Assembly (NCBI GenBank): GCA_002633005.1
Contig: NMRA01000003.1
Span: 843,452 to 907,451, forward strand
DNA: 64,000 nucleotides
Reading direction: 5' to 3'
Source of the DNA: Phoronis australis
Lineage: Eukaryota > Phoronida > Phoronidae
This document shows, one piece after another, positions 58,858-64,000 of this stretch. Every line of letters starts with the position of its first letter. Position 1 is the stretch's first letter. The notes below the pieces were generated by a model that was not told the origin of the DNA, made no database searches, and was given only the letters and a program-made list of their open reading frames with translations. The translations under genes were made by a program, and so were the position numbers.

Positions 58858-59343
58858 AGGGCCTTCGATACTAACTAACTCCAGTATGAGCGGAGCATCC
58901 ACGTAAACTGTGAACATCGTTCATACCAGCTGTAGAAGTTAACAGCATCCAAGTTAATAGTAGATGACGAAGTAATCGCATGGTAGTGCTGGTGCATCGC
59001 GTGCAAGCTTAGATTTTTTTAATTTGATATTTTGAGAACATTTATAGGTGCTAATTGACAAAAAATATTTCTAATTTGATTGGTGGTTATTCTAACAAAA
59101 TATAAGCAACTATTAGTGACGACACTGCCCTTTAATTGTTGACAATAACAGTAGACCCTGACGATAACTTCTATGAGATTGAAGTTGACCATTCATACCG
59201 CAACGCTGCATCAATGCTTTGCTGTTTGCTACAAAATTAACAGAGGACCGAATTTAACCATTGATACTGACCGTATTAAACCATTGATACTGACCGCAAC
59301 TCCCCAAGACATCGACGCGTCGACATTCGTATAAAAGGGCCTT
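58858..59343 (-). mobile_element. MITE-like repeat, family C, copy 2
   Basis: The ends are imperfect inverted repeats (agggccttcgatactaacta on the left; aaggcccttttatacgaatg as reverse complement of the right). Near the right end is the palindrome tcgacgcgtcga. It shares ordered sequence with 52,413 in reverse orientation. Confidence 0.6.
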
Positions 59344-61365
59344 GAAAGATTTATAAATTACCATGCCTACTGGACTTGAATCCCAGCTAAGGTCACATGA
59401 GGTTATGCATATATCCATCAGGTAGTAGATATACAATCCAAGTTAGGTGACAAAACATTGTTTCATAACTCAAAAATTATCAACCGAATTATTTTTGATA
59501 TTTCCAACATTTTAGTTGAAATTGAAAACACAGTAAGTGACTATAGTACCATCAGACTTTTATCAGTAATGTATCAAATTATGAGTCCACAACTCAATAC
59601 TTTTTCATTGTAACAGCAGTTTGTGGTCATAAACAAGCCCTTTAGTGACTTCATTCACTAATGAAGACATTTCTGAGAGAAATTCACTTGCATTCTTAAA
59701 ATTACAGAAGTATTCACTAGACCAGAGTTAATCAGAAAACACTCCACACATTTCTCATCTTCCAAATGAAGTTATCTGCCAAGACCATACTGAGAACAGC
59801 TGGTGAGTGGTTAGAAGATCCATCAAGATAGTGTATTGAAGACCTGCCAATAGAACCGCCAAACAGTAATACCCATTCACAAACTGGATAAAATCCTAGC
59901 GTTTTCACTAATGTCGAGCCACTACGTCGATGTCCACAATTGGCTATAAAGCCAGACTGGCTTTTCCACCACTCAAGCGAACCTAGTAAAGGAGCAGCCA
60001 AGGTTATGGACATGACTTGAACAGAGCTCCATTTCATGAAACTGTTTTAGTCTAAACTTATCGAAATAACAATGCCGTTACATTACCAGCAATTCGTAAA
60101 CTAGGTCATCCGCCAGGTTCTCTGCGTAAACTAGGTCATCGCTTATGGACCAGTTAGCGCTTCACTGTCCGCGTGTCTCACTGGAGAGAAGCACCAGAAA
60201 GGTTGTTCTACATTTTGTAGCCCAAAATTACCAAAGTTCAAATATATTCCGTTAAAAAGGAAAGACAAAACATATTATTACAGATGTCTGGCCAATATCA
60301 TGAGCCACCACTCGTAAGCAAATCAAAGCTGTCCTTACTCGTTGCCTTATCTCGCACTACCTCAATCGACTAGTTTTCAGTTCGCAATGCAACAATACAA
60401 TTCTCATAAATTCAACTTGTAATGACCCCTTTCAATTTTAAACCATGCCCGAAGTACTCGGAAACAAATTATTGTTAGGTACAACGAGGTTTTTTCCCTG
60501 AAGTGGATCGTAAACATCCCAGGTGAGTTTTCCGCACACTGCTACTTTGGTTTAGAGCTGAATTTTAGCTCCCATACTACTATGGGCCGGGCCGGTCAAG
60601 GGCCAATTCCCCCGTGTACGCACTACTTATAGCATTGGAATCAAACTGCTATATATAGAGAAAACGTTTATTACTATACAGGTGTGAATATTATCAGTGA
60701 TTTAACCAAAAACTTCGAATTAACTAGACCCACTAATGGTAGTCTATGATGATAAACTGATATCAAAAGGCCAAAATTGGCAATTTTCGGCGACCCCATG
60801 TTAAATACAAAATTTTGTTCAATTTTCTTCAAACTCCTACATTTCAATCTTGATTATACTGACATCTGTTAGGTCTATCGGCAACTAACCGCACATGAAA
60901 AGCTTGGTCGAAAATTATCGTTTTCTCACATGCACTTTCGGGTTTTTAGCGGCGATTCCACTGATCGAAGCGACAAAATAAGCCAAAACTTTGGCCATAC
61001 CATGTTAAACATAATTTTTTTCCAATTTTGCTGAAACTTGGCCACGTTTTTAACAAAATACTTATCTATGTTATGTGCTATCGGCAAATGTGATTCATTC
61101 ACAAATAAGACCCTCACGCTGTGTTTTCTGCGAATGCCATGTATCCTGAAGGGGGCTAACCGAGTGATTTTCGTGCATGCGCAGTTCACGGTTTCAATAT
61201 TGCTGGTAATGATTCCATCACATGTTATGTTGCACTTGTTGAACAATGCTGTTGATGTCGTCACACCAACAATCAAACTTAAGCTTTTCATGAAAAGGAG
61301 TCCTGGCCACAGAGTCTCAATATAGCTTCCAGATTGAAATATTGAGAAGGTATTCAGAATTTAAG

Positions 61366-61455
61366 ATGTCGAACGAAAAGTACAAATCTTGGGAAGAACT
61401 CCAACTGCTGAATTTGTGGGATGAAATTAGGATATCCCAACACCATGCCGCATAA
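61366..61455 (+). other. Short frame resembling the start of a Myb/SANT-like domain
   Basis: Encodes 29 residues beginning MSNEKYKSWEELQLLNLWDE and stopping at TAA. The W-x-E-E-x-x-L-L-x-L-W pattern resembles the first helix of Myb/SANT-like domains common in transposon-derived and trihelix proteins. It may be a fragment of an old transposon gene or chance. Confidence 0.25.
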
Positions 61456-64000
61456 TAAACAACAACCATTTAAGAGACTGAACATAATTAAAATGGACTC
61501 AACAGGCCCAACTGCAGGTAACTGCTAAAACTAGTTTTTCACACCTTTGTTCCCATAATGTAGCCTTTTAATATTTGTAGAGGTTTTAACCACAAAAGAA
61601 TTGCTGGTTGAATTATAAAGTGAGTTAATCTTCAAATGATATGAAACCTAATCATGATGGTCAGTTCTGTAGCAAAAATGTATTCTTCAAGTTACGTTCC
61701 TCATCTATCAAGTGAACCTCTTCATAAGGGAATTTAATTGGAAAAGTAATCTTTTCAAAGGAAATGTGACAATGACAGAAGCAGGCACTCATCTGAATGT
61801 CAGAACCTCACCTCTGCTCATGTAAATATTCCTTTAGGTAAAATTATTTTTCCAACTAAATCCAAGAAAATTTAAGAAATATGACTCCCAACTTCTCTAT
61901 TTGATTTCGTTCATTTTATGTATGACCTTTGTGACAACACAAGATACAGGTAAATGGTCAACATTCAACATAAGTTGATATATAGCAAAGAATTATGCAT
62001 AAGATCAAATACACAGTAAGTGACATTCCAAGGGATGCAGGAAGTCCAAATGATGGATTACCATAGCTATATATACACATAAAGCTTAAGGTGAATGCCA
62101 TCTACCTGAGCTAACCAGTCAGGTAAACTATGCCATGTGGTATTGCGTTAGGTAATAGACTGGGGTAGACAGCTGTAAAGTAATGAACTATCCTAGGACA
62201 TTTGAGCAGAATATCTTAATTACAGAAAACCTTCTGTAGATATCCAGATGTACCAATTTGGTTTGAATTATTATTCCATCTGAAAGCAATTGGTTAAACA
62301 CTAGCTACCAAAGGGAAAGATTTTTAAGAACAGCGTAAACAATTATGGTAGTGGCTTTTCATAAAGTTTTAATGCTTCACACAACAGTGCCTTCAAACTT
62401 CAGCTTAACAATCTTCTGGGTAAGAGAAAATTTCAATGCTTGCATCACAAATTCCATAGTTGTTGGACTAGGGCCTGGAGGGGTCACTCATCATATTGAA
62501 AAGGTGCCATCAGGCGTGTACCAAACATTGCTGAAAGACCCCCTATTGTGGATGCCAGGTCTAATAATTCCCACCCCCTTTTGTGGATTAGATTTTTCTG
62601 TCCCACCCCCACGAAATGGAAATTTAGGTGCCTATTAGACTCCGCGCGGCCCACAAAACTTGCTGAAAAGGTACCGCCTACCCACAATTTTTACTACACG
62701 CCTGCAGGCACCTTGTCAATCCAAGTGACCACCTCCTGGACTAAGGTGCAAGCCCCTTGATTCATTCATGATATGTGTGACTGAAAGCATTTTATAATTA
62801 GGCGATGAGAAAGCACAATTTGTCTGCATCTCAGCTGGAGAGACCTATCTGTGTGCCATAAGGCATGAGATTTATCTGGCTTTCAAGAATCTATACCCCA
62901 CATAACCTAATGAGCCCTGAACAGGAAAACATTGATTACACAATAGTTAGGATTTCTGACAGAGACATGAACATCAATACTTGATGGTGTTTGGTAGATG
63001 ACAGGCACACCAGTTTGTTCTAAAAACACAGAAGGACACTGGTGCCTGTGACTTACAGGAAATGTGAACAATCCATTAATAACCACAAGAACAGTCTACC
63101 ATTCATGGTAGAATGTTCTTAACAATTGAAGGATCCACTTCATAACACTCAATAACCATAAGTAAATCAACAGATAAATCCTCAAATGACAAACCCAGCA
63201 AAAATACAAACTAAATAATATCAGATTAACTGAACTGTTCGTTTTATATTATGTGTGTCACATTTGACAACTTATGTGAAGCCCTAATGATAGTCCCCTC
63301 CAATACCCTCATACTCACCACATTCAATACAGTATCTGTGAACATTCAAACAGGAGCTGATCCATACCAACAACATCGAAGGAGGTATATCAATACAATG
63401 GTCCACAAGAGTACTGAAGTTGACATATGATTCATTCACTCCTATCACAAATTCATAAGTATTTTGAAGCTCACTTGAAAATCGCCTCCAACTAATTACA
63501 AAGTTTCACAGAAACCAAGTGTAGTGACTACCTATTCCCAAAGAAATTATAGACAGTGCTTTTACATAAAATGCCAGCATGCACTAATTACTTACTTCAT
63601 TAAGCAGGCCAGCATGGGCTTGGAACCAGCCTATACCTATTGACTGCAGCTAAATAGTTATGATAACATTCTCAATTCAAATTTCGGTGTCTCTGAGCAC
63701 AGTAATAATTTGTCAAAATCACTGAATAAAGTATGGGCTGGGACTGATTTCACACACAGCGGCAAATGTTAAACTTCAAAAGATTTATGATACTGAAAAT
63801 CATCAAAGACATGCAGGTGCACATGCACCAAGGGCACCTTTGAGCACAAATTAAACATGATGAACATTTTCAACAAAAGACAACCCTACTTTCCATTTCA
63901 GGAAATGGCAACACAACATTTTATTACGGTATTTGACATGGACCATCTTTCGCCTAACAGACCACGTGTTCATCAATTTTTGATTGATTAGGTATTTGAA

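Larger units (their letters stand above)
51930..64000. other. Repeat-rich region upstream of the first collagen exon seen
   Basis: No exon with protein-domain character found. Contains two MITE-like copies (52,413 and 58,858), a long palindrome (52,882-53,175), a GC-rich duplicated block (57,505-57,641) and a short Myb/SANT-like frame (61,366). Probably the first intron(s) or 5' flank of the collagen gene. The missing 5' exons may be here unrecognised, or beyond the window. Confidence 0.5.

Noticed and set aside
60780-61291. 121-residue minus-strand frame and its 95-residue plus-strand opposite
   Set aside because: Sequence around it is a loosely repeated AT-rich block (two similar stretches at about 60,770 and 60,995); neither frame shows a domain.

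Overview
This window is animal (metazoan) genomic DNA. It has AT-rich introns and intergenic DNA, GT-AG introns, very short in-phase collagen exons, kringle domains, an SLCO-type transporter, SINE- and MITE-like repeats, and several single-N contig joins. I read it as a marine invertebrate; the gene set would fit an invertebrate deuterostome such as a hemichordate or cephalochordate, but nothing in the sequence proves the taxon. No bacterial-style operon, CRISPR array, rRNA or intact tRNA gene was seen.

Layout. (1) Positions 1-7,076, plus strand: the last four exons of an organic-anion transporter (SLCO/OATP). They cover the extracellular Kazal-like loop, the transmembrane segment after it, the IPGPI signature, the last transmembrane helix and the stop. 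The introns carry two TIR elements and a tRNA-derived SINE. (2) 7,590-17,881, plus strand: a cluster of single-exon kringle genes. A truncated copy (11,885-12,931) and a complete copy (13,998-15,683) are nearly identical and look like two haplotypes of one locus placed side by side. A more diverged paralog lies at 16,541-17,881. Haplotype A carries a 3.3-kb TIR transposon (8,030-11,343) that haplotype B lacks. (3) 17,882-22,414: intergenic DNA, with the kringle cluster and the collagen gene converging tail to tail. (4) 22,415-51,929, minus strand: one transmembrane-type collagen gene of the MACIT group (types XIII/XXIII/XXV). It was read from 22 supported exons plus one doubtful one and ends in a conserved cysteine-containing C-terminal motif. 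Its cytoplasmic and transmembrane 5' exons were not identified. (5) 51,930-64,000: no convincing coding exon. This stretch is MITE and foldback repeats, probably the first intron(s) or upstream DNA of the collagen gene.

The genes encode cell-surface or membrane proteins: a solute carrier, signal-peptide kringle/Ig-like receptors or anchored proteins, and a membrane collagen. They do not form an obvious pathway. The most interesting signals are the compact kringle-Ig genes, the transposon presence/absence polymorphism with decayed C2H2 fingers inside it, the duplicated intronic repeat with CTCF-like sites, and several near-perfect long hairpins.
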